Source of the DNA: Augochlora pura
Lineage: Eukaryota > Arthropoda > Insecta > Hymenoptera > Halictidae
NCBI RefSeq assembly: GCF_028453695.1
Contig: NC_135781.1
Coordinates: 9,051,640 to 9,115,639, forward strand
Direction of reading: 5' to 3'
Length of the DNA stretch: 64,000 nucleotides
The translations under genes were made by a program, and so were the position numbers. Positions 1 through 14,700 of the stretch are shown here, in pieces; within the stretch, counting starts at the first letter, position 1, and every line of letters begins with the position of its first letter. The notes under the pieces are model-generated. The model was not told the DNA's origin. It made no database searches and saw only the letters and a program-made list of their open reading frames with translations.

Positions 1-3000
1 ACACCTCGACGAGTTAGACTGCGGTTATGCCCCGTTTTCGATGCCATACGACGCATGATAGTCGTCTTGCTCGTTCCAATGTGTTTTTAATGCGTTCGAA
101 CTATTTCCATAATAATGCATTTGCCTGACCTCACTGAGACTAACGAGGGATTTCCTATACTCGAGATTAAAACTCGGAATTCCTATACTCCGATAACAAA
201 CTCGATCGGAGTTGTTAAAAAATCTCAAAATATAATGAGATTGGTCAGTCTAGTCACATAAATTGACGCAAAACGGTGCAAATGCATTGGATTATCATCA
301 TTAATTTCGCTCTCTGCTGTCGCTAACATGTTTCATTTAGTATAGCATACTTTCTTTATAAATTATTAAAACAATTTAGTGAAGCAGCGTTATGGATTTT
401 TTGGATATCGTATTCTATATTATAACTCTAAATGGCGTCGTGCATAGGATTAATTAATCACACAGAGCTATTTCATATTTACGTAGTACATAATACTAGA
501 TTACAAAACTCTTTACTGAATGATTGAATTATTGAACTATTCTAATCGTGAGTTCTTTACTTATTATTAGCTTTTCTGTAGTACCAAGGTATTGGATAGA
601 TGCAAATGATTTAATCCTTCTCGAGAGCCGCGCATTTTATAACTAAGCTTTTAAACTTTCTTTCATCGATCATTAGATATAAATGTGCGATTTATAAAAC
701 AGTGTCCATTGTACTGTCAATACCAATATTGTAGCACTAAAAATTCTTCAAAAACATAAAATAATTACTTAGTTTATATTAGACAATTTACAAAGGACGT
801 AAAAATATTATCACTTGCAACAAACGACTCTCGTTTTATCTTCAGACGATCATTACTATAAGACGATTAATACGTAGCATCAAGATATGTCTAAACAAAA
901 AATAAAAAATAAATCAAACGAATAAATCGTCAACCGTGGACGAGCAGCCAAAAACATTAGTGTTCCAAGAACCTATAGAAATTAATATTCTATTTCCGTC
1001 CGTAACAAGTATACTCGTTGAAAATATGCAACTGGTTAAGAAAGATATATACTTTGATATTCTTTATTAAATTGTATATTTTATAAAATTTAAATAAAAC
1101 ATGTAAATAGTCAAATATATACAGTATAATTACTGTTACTTGCTATTAGTAACTTGCACTTATATTTTTCAATGTTAAGGTATTATAATTTCACGACTGC
1201 AGAATATTCGCAGTGTAAACGCATTCGAGTATCGATGTATAATAATTACGGTTCAGCTGCGGAGAATCCGGGCTCCGGCCAGCGCCCGTAACGTATTCAA
1301 TTCGAACATGGCGGAGTTGACGAGTATTAAATTCTGAACGCGCGATTCCGAGGACCACGGAAGCTGTCCGTCACGATCGGTCGTCTCGATACGTTCCGAG
1401 AATCCATTTCGGTCGAGGTTAAAATATTCTGCGCTTAGCAGCGAGCTGGCCCCGAAATGTGCTTGTATTAGCCACGGCTTGCCAATTTGCGCTTATTAAT
1501 TCGAATTATCGCTACCACGTGGGTGTCCGACACAGGATATTAAAACCTTTGGCCTTTCGACAGGATGAATCGTGCCGAAGTTCAGCACGGCTTAGTCTCT
1601 GTCATGGCGCCTCGGCGTATGTACATGCACGCGTAGGTATGTATGGAACATGTGTACGCAGACGAAATTCACTTATCCGGCAAGAACGCCGTTGCTCCCA
1701 TGATCAACAGGCTGGATCGAAACTTCGAAGTCGATCAATTACGATGCTGCAAACTCGTCGCGCGAACGCTCTAGCGACGGTGAATTAGGCATTGCTAATA
1801 ACCTGGCTCCTGCTGATGCTGGCTTAAAAATCATCCGCCTCATTATACTTTATCATGTCGAGACATGTGATCGATCCTATCGGATTAATCGGAATATTTT
1901 ACCGCTGTATTTTATTTATAAGTTTACATCATTTAGATGCCACGGAGTATGTCGGGTGGCTAAAGCAAGGTCATGTGTTTTTAATTTTCCAAAGTAGATT
2001 TTTCTGCGGGATGCGTGTTAGTGAGACATATCATTTTCCTAAAGGTTTTAGTATTTAATAATGAAATCAGATATGTGAAAAACTGTGTAGAACATAGGAC
2101 CAACACCGTCAACGAAGTGGAAGAAACATGAATGTTAGTTTAATCGAAAAGATAATATTAAAAACAATGACTTTGTATCGAGTGGTGCATTTACAGTTAA
2201 TAAACTACTTTCTCATACTTGCTCACAGTGAAAAAAGAGCGAAAATTATATTAGTCGATACTCCTATAGCCATATTGTTTTTACATCTACTTATTGATTT
2301 CAGGAAATGTAACATAACAACTTTCTACTATACATAGAGTAATACATATTTTTTCAAATATTGAATTTTTTAATTTCTTGCTACTTTGAATACTGTAACA
2401 TTGATGATAGAAATCTGTATGTTCATAAATCGCAACAAAGTGTATCTTGAACATTGCATTTTCTAGAAAAATGTACTTAATTAAAAAAATTTGAACGATT
2501 AAATAGTTGGAAATTTTTGTCGTATTTTTTGAGTGAATACTGTACAGTGAGGGTATTAATATCTTAAGGGAGTGTATTTTAAAGTACGTAACTCGAGAAC
2601 ACTGAGGGTCGCGTTACCATATGCCACCGAATTAGTTCTGATATTAATTACAACATAGCCAGGCAGAAAAAGCTACAATTCCGAAAGAAAAAGGATTCAC
2701 GTTTCCAACAGTTTTCCACCCTATAAAACAAACCAGATTTTTGTAAATCCTAAGTTATATGGAAAAAGTCTCGCACAACACTGCATGTTAGAGTTTGCAA
2801 TTATAGCATTCAATTTATTCAAAGTTTGTACGATTTCTAACACCTATAACATACGCTCGAATGAAGAAGTTGATAAAATCATTTCTCATTGAAACAATTT
2901 TATAATTTCAGCAACTGTAAAAGAAAATCTCAGAGACAAGTTATTTTCACACACGTGGTAGTTTTAGTTTGTAATAAAGATTTAAAGAACAAAGTATAGC

Positions 3001-5241
3001 ATAATTCGCTCACAAATATTGTATATAACAATATTTTACAGTCGAGAAAGTCTTCGTTCGATTTCTCAAGTATAATAATCGTAGCAACAATGATTAATTA
3101 ATTAAGAGATCGTTGAATGAAATCGAACGAAAAATGTACAGCCAGAGCCATCTCTCGGAAGAACCTGGAAACTGTTGATCGAAAGCGACCTTACCAGCAT
3201 TGCGGGTTCGGCCGGAAACTCATAAAAGGGTACATCCAACGAGCCACGATGGATAATAATAATAATGATGACAACAGCGACAGATGTAGGACGCGTTTGA
3301 ATCCCCGCCCAGAAACGCCCTCGAGGAGGCTATTGGCCCGATATCCCTAGCCCGGGAAAAGGCTGCCATGGCCGGCAGAGCTCGGCGAACGATCCAATCA
3401 GAATTCGTGTCGGCCAAAACAAAAGGCACGCACCGTCCTCGAGAGGGTTGCAAGTCTGAACAAATGAATACCGGGGAACCCTCCCGGGGGTGTCGCGACG
3501 GTAAGGAGAACTGGGAGAGGAGACGACGGATTCCGGAGTTTTTGATGTATTAAACCGTGGGCTCTACGTGACACCGAATGCTAAGTAGACCCTTTGGAAT
3601 ACCACACGCTGGATTCGAATGGGCAAAGAGTACCCTCTCCGGTCTTTATTATTACGACTACCACCGTTATTATTATCATCATCGTCATCGCCCCACTCCC
3701 CCTAATCCCTTCCACGTCGCTCCTCTTCATTCTTCCCACCACCAATCCAGCCAACCCTGCGGCTAGTCACCGTACCGTCCCATCGTCATGCTCGATAAAT
3801 TAAACGGCCAACTCGAGTGTGACCCACCGCGACTACGATCGCCATTCCCGATAAGATCCCGATCTGTTCTCAAATGCGACCGCCTTTATCTAGATACATT
3901 TTCAACCGGTCCTCGACGTCGCCTTATTACGGACACGCTTTTGACCCGATAAATCAGTGGCACGGTTTCATCGGCCACCGAAACTCGACGCGTTCGTTTA
4001 ATTTCGCGTACCAATTTGGTTTCCAGTTCTCGATCGGAACAATTACAGAGCGTCATTAACTTCCCATCGATGGTGCCGATGATCAGGAATTTTTTTTCAG
4101 TTGCGGTAATAGTCTAGTTTGCAGTAGATTAGAGGCTGACACAAAGAATCGAATGCGCGTACCGCGTGTTATTAATCCAGAGTTTGTGATTCGTTTGACT
4201 ACGTTCGGACTGATATTAGAAAGTTAATTACTGTTCGATCATAAAATTAACAAATCTTTAAATTTCTGTTTCAAATTTATGAAGATCAAAATTTTCGAAA
4301 AAATATTTACGAAGATCGTTACGCTACAAAAGTTTAGATAAATGTTACTCGTCGAAGTTGTCTATTCACCGAAAGTCGAAATAACTACTGTTTGTTTACA
4401 CCCCTTTCTCCCATTCGGCAGATAATCGTTATTTTTTTCTAAAGGACTATAATTTGACGCCCAATTGACTGCTAACGCGGGTCAATTAGGAACCAGAGCG
4501 ACGCAGCGGTGCGACGACGGTTGCGGCCTTCTGCTCTTCGATCTTCATTTTTAGACATTTCAAAATGTGTCTCGTCACGTCCTGCTCGAAGCCTCTTCTG
4601 GCTACCGTTTCTTACTCGTTCGATCATTTACAGAAGCCGAAATATTTGTAGAGAAAAGTACACGTTATCTGTGATCTGCTGCGGCCATTAAGACGACCGC
4701 TGTAAATAGACACACATTTACCTGAAATCTCAAAGTCCCATCTCAACAATCTCCGTTATTGGAATTCTTAAAACTTTAAACACCGAGTCACATTTTAGAA
4801 TCGCTGATTACTTTATAATATCACGAGATTCAATACACTGTAGCGTCTGGAAAATGTACATGTCAATTAATACGTTAAGTACCAAAAATCATCCCCCAAA
4901 AATTCTATAAGATTAACATAATTCAATGAAGAAACTGGAAACAGGAAAATAAAATTTATCATAGTATTCTGAATATCCTTCAAAATTCAAATTCAATTAC
5001 TTCGAATTTATTAAAGTAGACATAGATTTTTAAAACTAGCGTTGTCCATATATCATCGACGTAACTTAAACGAGCAAAATGGTACATAGTGGAGCTTGTT
5101 ACTGCAAAATGATCATTTTTTTATAATGCCCGAAAAAAGCAAAGACAGTAATTTGGTCATCACATGGTAGAAGATTGTTTAAATTCCTCGTAGTATAGCA
5201 CAATAATTTAAAATTCTATTAATAGACTTTCGGTAAATGTA
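1..5241. other. Intergenic or intronic DNA, no gene recognised
   Basis: I see no supported gene. The DNA alternates between AT-rich (1-1250, 1850-3060, 4200-5241) and GC/CpG-rich (1260-1800, 3060-4110). Open frames here are at most 109 codons, lie mainly in the GC-rich parts where stops are rare, overlap on both strands, and resemble no family I know. GC-rich blocks of this kind could be regulatory islands of a neighbouring gene, but nothing in the sequence proves it. Confidence 0.5.
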
Positions 5242-5490
5242 TTAACCTCTTGCACTCGAGTGGTGACTCCGAGGCACCACTAAAATTATTACAGCACGTT
5301 TCAATATAATTTTTATATTATGAAAAATTAGATTTCAAAAATTATTAAAAGTATAACTGTTGTTGCATGAGTTACAAGATTTAATTTCATATGCATAAAA
5401 TATACTTTTATCATATAATATAGAAATGCTATATGTCAGAAAAATTATTTTAGAATTACAGTTAAAATGGCTTCGAGTGCAAAAGGTTAA
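5242..5490. mobile_element. piggyBac-type MITE, copy 1
   Basis: A 241-bp non-coding element (5246-5486) lies between two TTAA tetranucleotides (5242-5245 and 5487-5490). Its ends are inverted: the left begins CCTCTTGCACTCGAG and the right ends CTTCGAGTGCAAAAGG. TTAA target sites and CCYTTTGCACTCG-like termini are hallmarks of piggyBac-type DNA transposons. There is no ORF inside, so it would be a non-autonomous miniature copy. The right TTAA is shared with copy 2. Confidence 0.75.
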
Positions 5491-5710
5491 CCTCTTGCAC
5501 TCGAGCGGCGCCTCTGAGGCACCATGAAAAATTACTGTATCACGTTTCCAAATAATTTTAACATTATAATAACATCGTTAATATTATTTAACATTATTTA
5601 ACACTATAATATTACAATAAATTCATTAAGTTACTTCAAATGGAAATACTATTGGTCAGAGAGACGATTTTAAAGATTGAATTCAAATAGCTCGGTGTGC
5701 AAAGGGTCAA
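5487..5710. mobile_element. piggyBac-type MITE, copy 2 (tandem)
   Basis: The second copy runs 5491-5706. It starts CCTCTTGCACTCGAG directly after the TTAA that ends copy 1 and ends GTGTGCAAAGGG, followed by TCAA, a decayed TTAA. Beginning and end match copy 1 while the middle is diverged, so this is an older relative inserted beside copy 1 rather than a recent tandem duplication. No coding capacity. Confidence 0.7.
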
Positions 5711-8700
5711 GACGGTGAAAAGATTAAAAGAATTTAAGATTGCCGATGTACTATATTTAGTTAAAAGTCTCCACTACCCTTACAGCTACTGTTGTAAAAT
5801 ATATTTCTCATCCCAAACGATACCTAATAAAAATATGGTCTCGTAATGGAACGATAATTTAGACAGCGCAACGTCCAATCGGGAAAACACTCGTGCAAGG
5901 AAATATTTTTCCGAAAGGAAGTGTCCGAAAACAAGCAACAAATTCTCCATAAAATGTTCGCAATCCTCGTTATTTACTCGCGGCGCTGTATTACCCAGCG
6001 TCCGGCAAACGTGACGAAATAAACGTGCCCGTAAGGACGGAGAGTGTGGAAATCAATTTGATAGACGAGTGTACGCGTGCCGAATTACCTCTACGTGATG
6101 TCGGACCGTTTCACCATTTTCGCCATTATATTAACGACGAGACGAACACGCCACGCCACGCCGGGGCCTCGACTTCCCAGCCCCGCAATGGTTACACGCG
6201 TATCGTAATGTTACTGTGACGAACAATGGTAACATCGCGATCCAGGGCACGTTTCCACCCCGTGGCGAGGCAAATCGAGGAGGAGGCGGCGGTGGCGGTG
6301 GCAGCGCCGCCACTGTACCTCGTTAATTGAAGTCCGCCGGAAGACGGCCATTTTCAAAATTTCATACTCTAGGTGGCCGTCTTCCTGCACGCGATAGCGT
6401 TCGCCAAAAATGTATTTTTCCACGGCTAATTGGCCGCATGACCGTTCGCGAAATTTTCCAGGCTACCACTTTTACATTCAAATCGCATAATGGTGTCCCC
6501 CGTAACTCGGTTTCGTCGCAAAGTAGCTACTGGAAAAAGAAACCTCCGCTTGGACCGCGAATGAAGATCGATTGATCCTCGGTAATATCCATAATAATAT
6601 CCGGAGAGAGCGGAGCGCCTCCCGTGACTGCCTGTCGGCAAACATTGACTTTCTTGCGCTTCGCGGGCAGAGGCGCGGATACGTTCACGGGGCGACTTCA
6701 TTAAAAGTACGTAGCAGCATCGGGAGAGTGGAAATATCGATTAATCTTTTTTTCGCGCTCTATATAATCCTTGACGGAACAAGGCAGTAATCCGGGCTCC
6801 TGTCATCCGTCCTGGCGTTCCGGTGCTCCATCCGACGGATGAGACGGATTACAGCTCGTACCAAATTAACCTTTGTCTCCTCTTGCTCCGCTCCGTTTCG
6901 CCCCCTTGTCCCGCCAGCTTTATCCTCGACCGGGCTCCGATATGTCGAGTTTACACGAAAACTCACTCAACTGGTCGCGATAACGCGAAACTAAAACTAT
7001 CCCCGGTGACACAACAGGTGTCCATAGAAGCCTCGATATGGATCGACAAATCTTCCGGTTTACATGGTACGCTTCGTCGAGTCCATTTGCTACGATCAAT
7101 CCCCGTCGTTTCAGCACTTCGGAGTCGTGAAAGCGGATCCCTTCGCCGGAGCAATCTCGGACAATTCGAGAAAGAAGCCGCACGGGCTGTTTCGAGGCCC
7201 GGCTCTGCTGGGTCGTCGTTAGCCGTCGTTGAAGTTACAGAAACGGCCGAGTCGCGCAGAACGAATTGTTCGATCTTATCGAGGCGCGAACCAACCGACG
7301 ACAGTTAACGCGCGGCCGAACGTGTCTCGAGAGATCTTGACTTCAATAAGATGCACACCGGTGGCCATGAGGACCGAAATCCTGAATAGAAAAATGTCCG
7401 TCCGCCGTTTCATCGTGAACGTACAAAATGGCGTTCCTGCCCTGAAGGGGTGGTACGCGTGTATATTCCAACCCCTCGGTTCCAACCCCTCGGATCCTCG
7501 GAGGGTGACGAGCACGTAACGTTATGTAACCGTATACATGCCTAAGATTTTGGAGGGTTGTCAGAAAATCGGGCTTTGTCGCCTGGCCATGTGTCCCTAA
7601 TGCGAGTCCCGTGGGGGGTCATTTCTATTCTATTTCCCTTTGACGGGGTGTGTCGAACACTCCCTTCACTCCACCCCGATCCTCGTGCAGCTCTTATCGC
7701 GTATGGTAAATGCATCACGGAGACCCCACAAGGGTGCTCTCTGCAGATTGACGTAAAATCAATGAACGAAGTCAATGGGTCTCCCGTTCCCTTATCCGAA
7801 GGGAGAGCGGCGGAGTATTATAGGGGTTGCAACACCTCGTACACCCTGGATAATGTGCCTGTTAATTACTTAGTATCGCGCCACGCAAGCCATCCGTAGG
7901 AACACGTCCCTCGGAATCTCTGTAATTAACGCAAAGTTGCTACTTTTCACGAGAACTGTGGCTGGCTGAATAAGACGATGAGAGTATTAGCATTTTCAAA
8001 TGACTGATAGATTGACATTCGATACTGGAACGCTTCTCATTGATGAATTTCAAAAACCATTTCAATTCAACCTCGGGTTCACTAAATTATCCCAAATAAA
8101 ATTGTGTATTTCTTAATGTTGTTTTATTAGATTGTGAATGAACTTTATTTTAATCATCAATTGTGTTCTAAGGAGAATAACGTGTAAACAAAATCCTTTC
8201 CCAGACGCACGGATCATTTTTATTGCTATCAAATACAGTAAAAAATCTCTTATTCGAAGGTTTATTTTTCATCATTAATATCCTGATACTAAAAAACTAT
8301 ATTACCTAAAAATTACATTAAAGATTTTTGACAGGCAATAATGTACCTAAATAATACAACGATTAAATAATGAAACAAGTTTCGATATAAGAATATCGTA
8401 AAAATAAGTGTTCGGATAAGGTAGTCTGTATTGTTTTCTACAATATCCCTCAAGCTGCCATAGCAGAAGCAGTTAATCTTTAAGTGTGCAACTATTTTTT
8501 ATTTCACTACTTATAATATCACAAGAACGTTTCAAATTCTTATTCTTTGTAGGTACTTTTATGTCTAGGTACACTTTGGGAAATAAATTATGTAGCCTAT
8601 TTATTGCAATTTCTATTACCAATTTCGATGGAATATATATCATAACAATAGAATGAAAAAATCGGATATGAATTTTTGGAAAATAAAGTTCTTCTTCTAC

Positions 8701-11700
8701 TTGACGTTAAAATATACCGCGATTATTTATTTTTTAGCTTCTTGACTTTTAAAATTTTTCTGTTAAAATGTATTACTTCCTGGGAATGTGGCGTTCGTGT
8801 GTGATATCATTTGAAGTTAATAATCCATAAACAAAGCCACCGAATACATTTACACTAAGAAAAAAGTTACCCTAATTTCTCAGAAGTTACATAATTTAGG
8901 GACACCCTGCATATGTACATATTTAAGCATGGAGAGTTTACTTTGACTACCAGATCAACGAATTCCATTTGAGGCATATTTTTACTTAAATCTTTTAAAG
9001 CTGTTTTTTTGCGTTATCGACGAAGAAAATGAAAAATTTCGAAATATTAGAAAATTAGGAAAATTGACACATCGTTGAAATCTCAAAATAAAATAGATCG
9101 ACTACCCGTGAACCCCGGTTGCCAAACAATTGTAGAAACTTTGATCGTAAGGGTTAAAAAATAATTCTGTTTGGATAGAAATCACCAACCATAAATCTCC
9201 CATCAGTGCTAAATGCGCCTGTAACGTCGATCTCCGCGCCGGTGAACGCTCGTCGACTGTTAAAAATAAACAGTTGCACGGCCAGCTAACTTCCATGTAC
9301 ATACGGACAAATAAAAAGACCGCCGAACGGTTTCGTTCAAATGGTAACAGTTGCGAGGCAGAAGCGGTGCAAAAAATAATTACTTAATGGTCGTATTAAA
9401 ATTGAATCCGTTCTGCCGGGCCAGGACCGCGCAACACGAAGTATAATTAAAGTTTAAGTCGTTACACGGGCGTCATACTTAAAATCGTACCTGTCACAGT
9501 ACGAGAACCAGCGGATGGCTAATCCGAGGCGCACGAGAAAGAAACGTTCCATAAACTAATTTCTACGGGGGTTTATTTATATCTGCTGCGTGTGTAATCG
9601 ACCCACGGCTACCGTGAGACGGGAAAGAAGTGGTACCGGGGCCCCTGTATTTTAAAAGTCGCGGAGTCATCGTTGCTAACGAGACGCACGGACAGCCGAG
9701 GTCATTATTGACGTTCTCCTTTGGTGAATACCTCCGCTCTTAGCGACAGATATTATCACCATTGTCGAACCATCCGATGCAGATCACTGTGTTATAATAC
9801 AGAGTGCGATCGTTACCGTTAAATTGCGCGCGTGGATTTCGAAACGAGCAATCCGCGCTGGTTTCGAAACGACGGCGAAACAAATCGCATTTTTGTTAAG
9901 TTATATCGGCACTGCGCTGCCTATCTTTATGCAATAGAAAATTATTCAGAATACTAAATTAGAAAATAAAATTTCTTTTCATTATTTTCGCTTTTAATAA
10001 GTTAAAAACGAATCAACTGTTTTGTATACCACCTCATTTTTCTTGCAAGTGTATATAATCTGCGGTATAGTCATTGTACACGAAATGACTGACTTTTTAA
10101 TAGGATCATTAAGTAACAATTAACGTCTTTTAAATATGTCAATTAAATACGAATGAATCCTTAACATTTTGGCAATTTAAGCGATATAAAATGATTAATA
10201 CATAAACGTTTGAGTATAGAATTACTGCAAAGAGGTTCCGCCTATTACATTCGTAATTCTTTTGTTTGATTAAGAATAGTAGTGATAACATATTATTTAA
10301 TGATTCTTATTACCGACACGTGGCAATATATAACACATAAATCGATAACGATTTCATTGCTAGTTTCTTGAGAAATACAGAATTCCAAATTATTTCATAA
10401 ATATAAAAAGATCTGATCGATACGAATGAATGAAAATTTAGATTTTTGCTACATTAGCGGAACGTAGACAATCAAGATAATACAGCTTTTATTGTTCATA
10501 TATATTATTTGTGTTTGATATATCATGTAGAAGAATATAATGTACTGAAATTTTTAAGAATAACGGTATGTATAAAGAAATTTTCGATAAATCTAAAACT
10601 AATAAAAATATATTCATTTTCGAAGCTCCCGCGATTTCTACTTATTTGCGATGATAAAATAAAGAGTTTTTAGAGAAGCTGAAGAGTTTCAAAAAGCATT
10701 TACAACAAAACAAAATTTCCGTCAATCAATCATTGCTCAATGTGGTATTCTTGAAATGTTAATAACAAATTGATCCGTACGGTAGGTTTACCCAACGATA
10801 TGAGAAATAAACCGGCGTCACAGGAGATTTCGTATGTAATGAGATTTATGGCCCATTTGCGGATGTTAGCTAGATCTAACTTCCGCATTTCGCGACGGGG
10901 AGATTTGTGTAAGAAAAATCTACGAAAGTCTTATGGAATCAGGAAAATGTACATTGTTCAATATCCCTCAATCCCGAGATAGTCGGCGCGCGGCGATCGG
11001 CTCGCCGCGCCGAAGCAAGCAAGGATCCTTCAGCGGATGTTCCGTTGCTCGACGAGTTTTTCCGCGGAAATGAAATAAAAATGACGATTCCGAACAGGTA
11101 ATTCCCCGGCATTTCATCCACCTTCCTTTCTGGCTCCTGCACCGAACCCCATCGTGGTCTGTTCCATCGTCGCCTCATCCCTCTATCCTCGCCAGGAAAC
11201 AACAACGGTGTCCCCATCAGCCTACGCCGCGCCATCCTCATTTTCGTACTCGTTCGTACTGCTCGCCAGTCGCCTGCCGGATTGCTTTTTGTTTCGTGCT
11301 TTGTACCTCGTCCTTTGTTTCCGCGAGTCGCCGCGAGGAAATGACAAACAAATGAACGTCGCTCTTTATAACATCTACGGTCGTCACCATGGCGATGCGC
11401 CGCGACGCCGGTGGTCGACATTTTTATGGAATTCGACGCCAGCAAGCTGCGCTTTTCCCGTCCTGGACGATCTTCCGATTCGAACGATTTAACGAGGCAT
11501 CCATCACTTTTCAAACTGGACGACAGTTCTTATAACTTTACTGACTATAACCTTGCTGCTGGGTAATAATTAAATAAGTTCCTGTGAAACAAGTCTAATT
11601 ACTATTTGGCAACTTTTGATTTTGCCTGTCAATTTCAGAAAAGGATCAACTTATAGTAAACGGTCATTCGATCAGAACGGAATACTTTTTAATCATTTTC

Positions 11701-14700
11701 CTTTAATCCACAAATGGAATTGATATTCGTCCGAGTTACTCAGGGTTTTATTTTAATTTTTATTGTTAGAATTACATTTTATTACATAAAATGTAATTTA
11801 TACTTTGACTTTATTTTAGTTACATGTTAATAATTGATATGGAAATATTTTAAGAATCAAAAATATAATAAAATATAATATAGACTTATCTTATTCCATG
11901 CATATCTTACTGGTTTTCTGGTCACTGTTTCTTTGATCACGTAACTTTTCTTTATGGCGCCGTATCTAATTTGAAAAGTAGCTTAAGAAGTCCATACTTC
12001 ATTCTTCAAAAAAGATTTAAAAAAAGCATTCGATCAGGTCACGATGACGATTACTGTTCAAGTACTTCGTACAGAATATTAACAAGAAAAACATTTGCAA
12101 TTGTTACACCTTAGAGCTTGTTGCCAGAAACGACGTTTGCTGCTCGATTTTTACGAATCGAAAACAAAATGGCGGCAGCATTACGGTTCCCCGCGCAGCA
12201 TAAGCGCGGTGGGAATTGGTCCAGCCACGAGGGTGGGCCCGCGTGCTCTATTCAAAGTCGATGAGTAGATGAGCCATGAATTTTTCTCTCGGCGGTCTCT
12301 GTAACTATCGATTGTGTTTCAAAGTCGATTGTGTCACCATTATGTGCTCGCAACCGAGAGAGAACGAAAGTAAGAGAAAGCAGGGGCCTGGAAGCGTGGG
12401 GGAGAAACTTGGGGGCTGAAAGGGAAAGGAGGAGCGCGGATGGATACGGAAGGAGCGTGAGGGAGCGAGAAAGAGAGAACCCCAAAGTACGGAACGTCCA
12501 ATTGACTCCGCCATATTGAGTTTGGTTCTATGGGCTCTCGAGTATACAGAGCTCTTGGAATCGAGACACGTTATACGATGGTCCGCCCGTGGAAGGAGCT
12601 TCTAGGGTAACTTCGTTATGGGGTTTCTACGTGACCAAAATCCGGGCGGGTACAACTGCCGTACCTACGATACGCACCTTGAAAGTATAGTATATCGTCG
12701 AAAGCGTCGGCTGATGTATTTTTTTGCTTCCGTTCTTCGCTAATGTCATTAATGAAATAAAAAGTAATCGTTGCTTATACAATAGAATAAAGAAATTGTA
12801 AGTTGAGGCAGATAAGCAAAAATATTGCCTTGGTTTATTCCTTATAAATATCGAATGCAAGGCCAAAAGTCACACGTTTAGAAGTCAGCGAACTAAAGTC
12901 ACATTCTTACAATTTATATATAGAAAATAAGCAATCTTATTGTTCTACTTGTATCTGAAATGTAGCACAATCATGTCTACAGCAAATCGTTCGGTTCCCA
13001 AGTGTGTGTAGCTTACTACCTTCTACGTGATTTTTGAGACCACCGTAATTCAATTACTCCCGTAACTACCGTTTACTCAAAAGTATCGGCATAGGTTCAC
13101 CGGCCAGGGACCCGGGGTTACCCCTAGCAAGGGACCATTGTGAGTCCCAGTCCGCGATATGTATCAAATTATCCTTATAATAGAAAATGGCGGCAACGTT
13201 ACACCTACCAGGTGTTGTGCTAGGTGCCAAAGAACGTTCCACGGTGTAAGAAACACAATGAATTATAATGCGCTCCATGCCGCGCACAATAATGTCGCCA
13301 CAATACCGTTCCTCGCTACAATGGGTGTTGCTTTAATGGGAGTCTGGTTACACCGAGAAACCTTTTAACCATCGTCACCCGCTTTTCCCGCGCGTGTAAA
13401 CAGCCGCGACAACGACCGATCGGATCATCCACGGTACAAAAAAGAAACACGCGTTTCCCAGCGAGGTCAAGAGAGGAACACGTATACGATACAAAACGCT
13501 GAACAACGATTTCCAATATTCAGTGTCGTTTTTAAACTCATCCGTGAACCTATCGGCTACTTAAAATAGAATGGCCCCGCGGACAAAACGACGGAGATCC
13601 TGTAATTTGACCGCCAGCGATCCGTATCCGAAAACGGTTCGATGCCACTCTATCGGACGTCTGATAATCGTCGGCGAATAAAATGGAATTTCGAATTTGG
13701 TAACATTTTGATATCTAGACTGCGGATGTTTATGCAAAATAAAAATTCTCTGAGTTGATTGTAGGAAACGCGAGTCAGACGAAAAGTCTTATAATAATTC
13801 TGAGTTGTACATAATGTAAAAATATTCTAAAATTCGCTAAATGTTTTTTCAGTTTTGTTCTTAAATTAGTGACTTTCGTCAAAAATGTATTAAACCTATG
13901 ATCTATTGATAACCAGCGACGAAAATTTTTGGTTTTTGGTTACAAGGAACTAAAATAAATCGAACCAAGACGATCTATATGCAATCGTGTCTGCTGTACC
14001 AATCAATAAAGATTTCATCTAGGAGGTTGAATAATTTTAAGTTTGATTAGTCAATATCTGATAAATACTTGAATACACAAAAGCGTTCGAGTAATTGTGA
14101 AAGTTTATTTAAGAATATACTGCAAAAAGATGCCGTAAATGTTGACGAAACGTATTCAGTGGTCACGAAAATTATAGAGTTGCTTAGAGTTTATTAAACA
14201 GAATTGTTTCTATATAGAAAAATAGTCACAGGTTAATTGGGCACGTTTCACAACTAATTATCGGTAAAACGGTCAAGTTACGAATTTCAGCAGAGAAGTG
14301 AGCGCCACATCGCAGATGTTTTTTCCGTCGGACGACCTCTCCTGCTTTCAACCAATATTCCAACTCTGGATATCGTTTTCATATTTTATACAAATATTAA
14401 TTTTTATCGATTATTGACTCCGTTTTGCTACAAATACGATAACTCGAAGATATTGATTTAAACAAAAAGAAACAATGGCTTACTTAAAATGTTGCCACGA
14501 CTATTAAAAACTTCCCGGAAAGAAGAATGGAAAATGTGTTCCCTGTTAACGTTTCTCTTTCCATTTCGATTCGGTTGAGGCTTGCGCGATCGGCAAGCCT
14601 TCTCGATAAAAAGAATATCTACGGTTTCGCGCTGCACAGTTTATCGCGCGAAAATGCGCGAACCCATGAGCAGAGCTGAAGAATGACCGTCGAGGGAGCG

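Noticed and set aside
6823..7308. 161-codon open frame, plus strand
   Set aside because: Three overlapping minus-strand frames of similar quality cover the same bases; no motif.
10939..11514. 191-codon open frame, minus strand
   Set aside because: Arg-rich low-complexity translation in a GC-rich island with competing frames on the other strand (11154-11492). No family resemblance.
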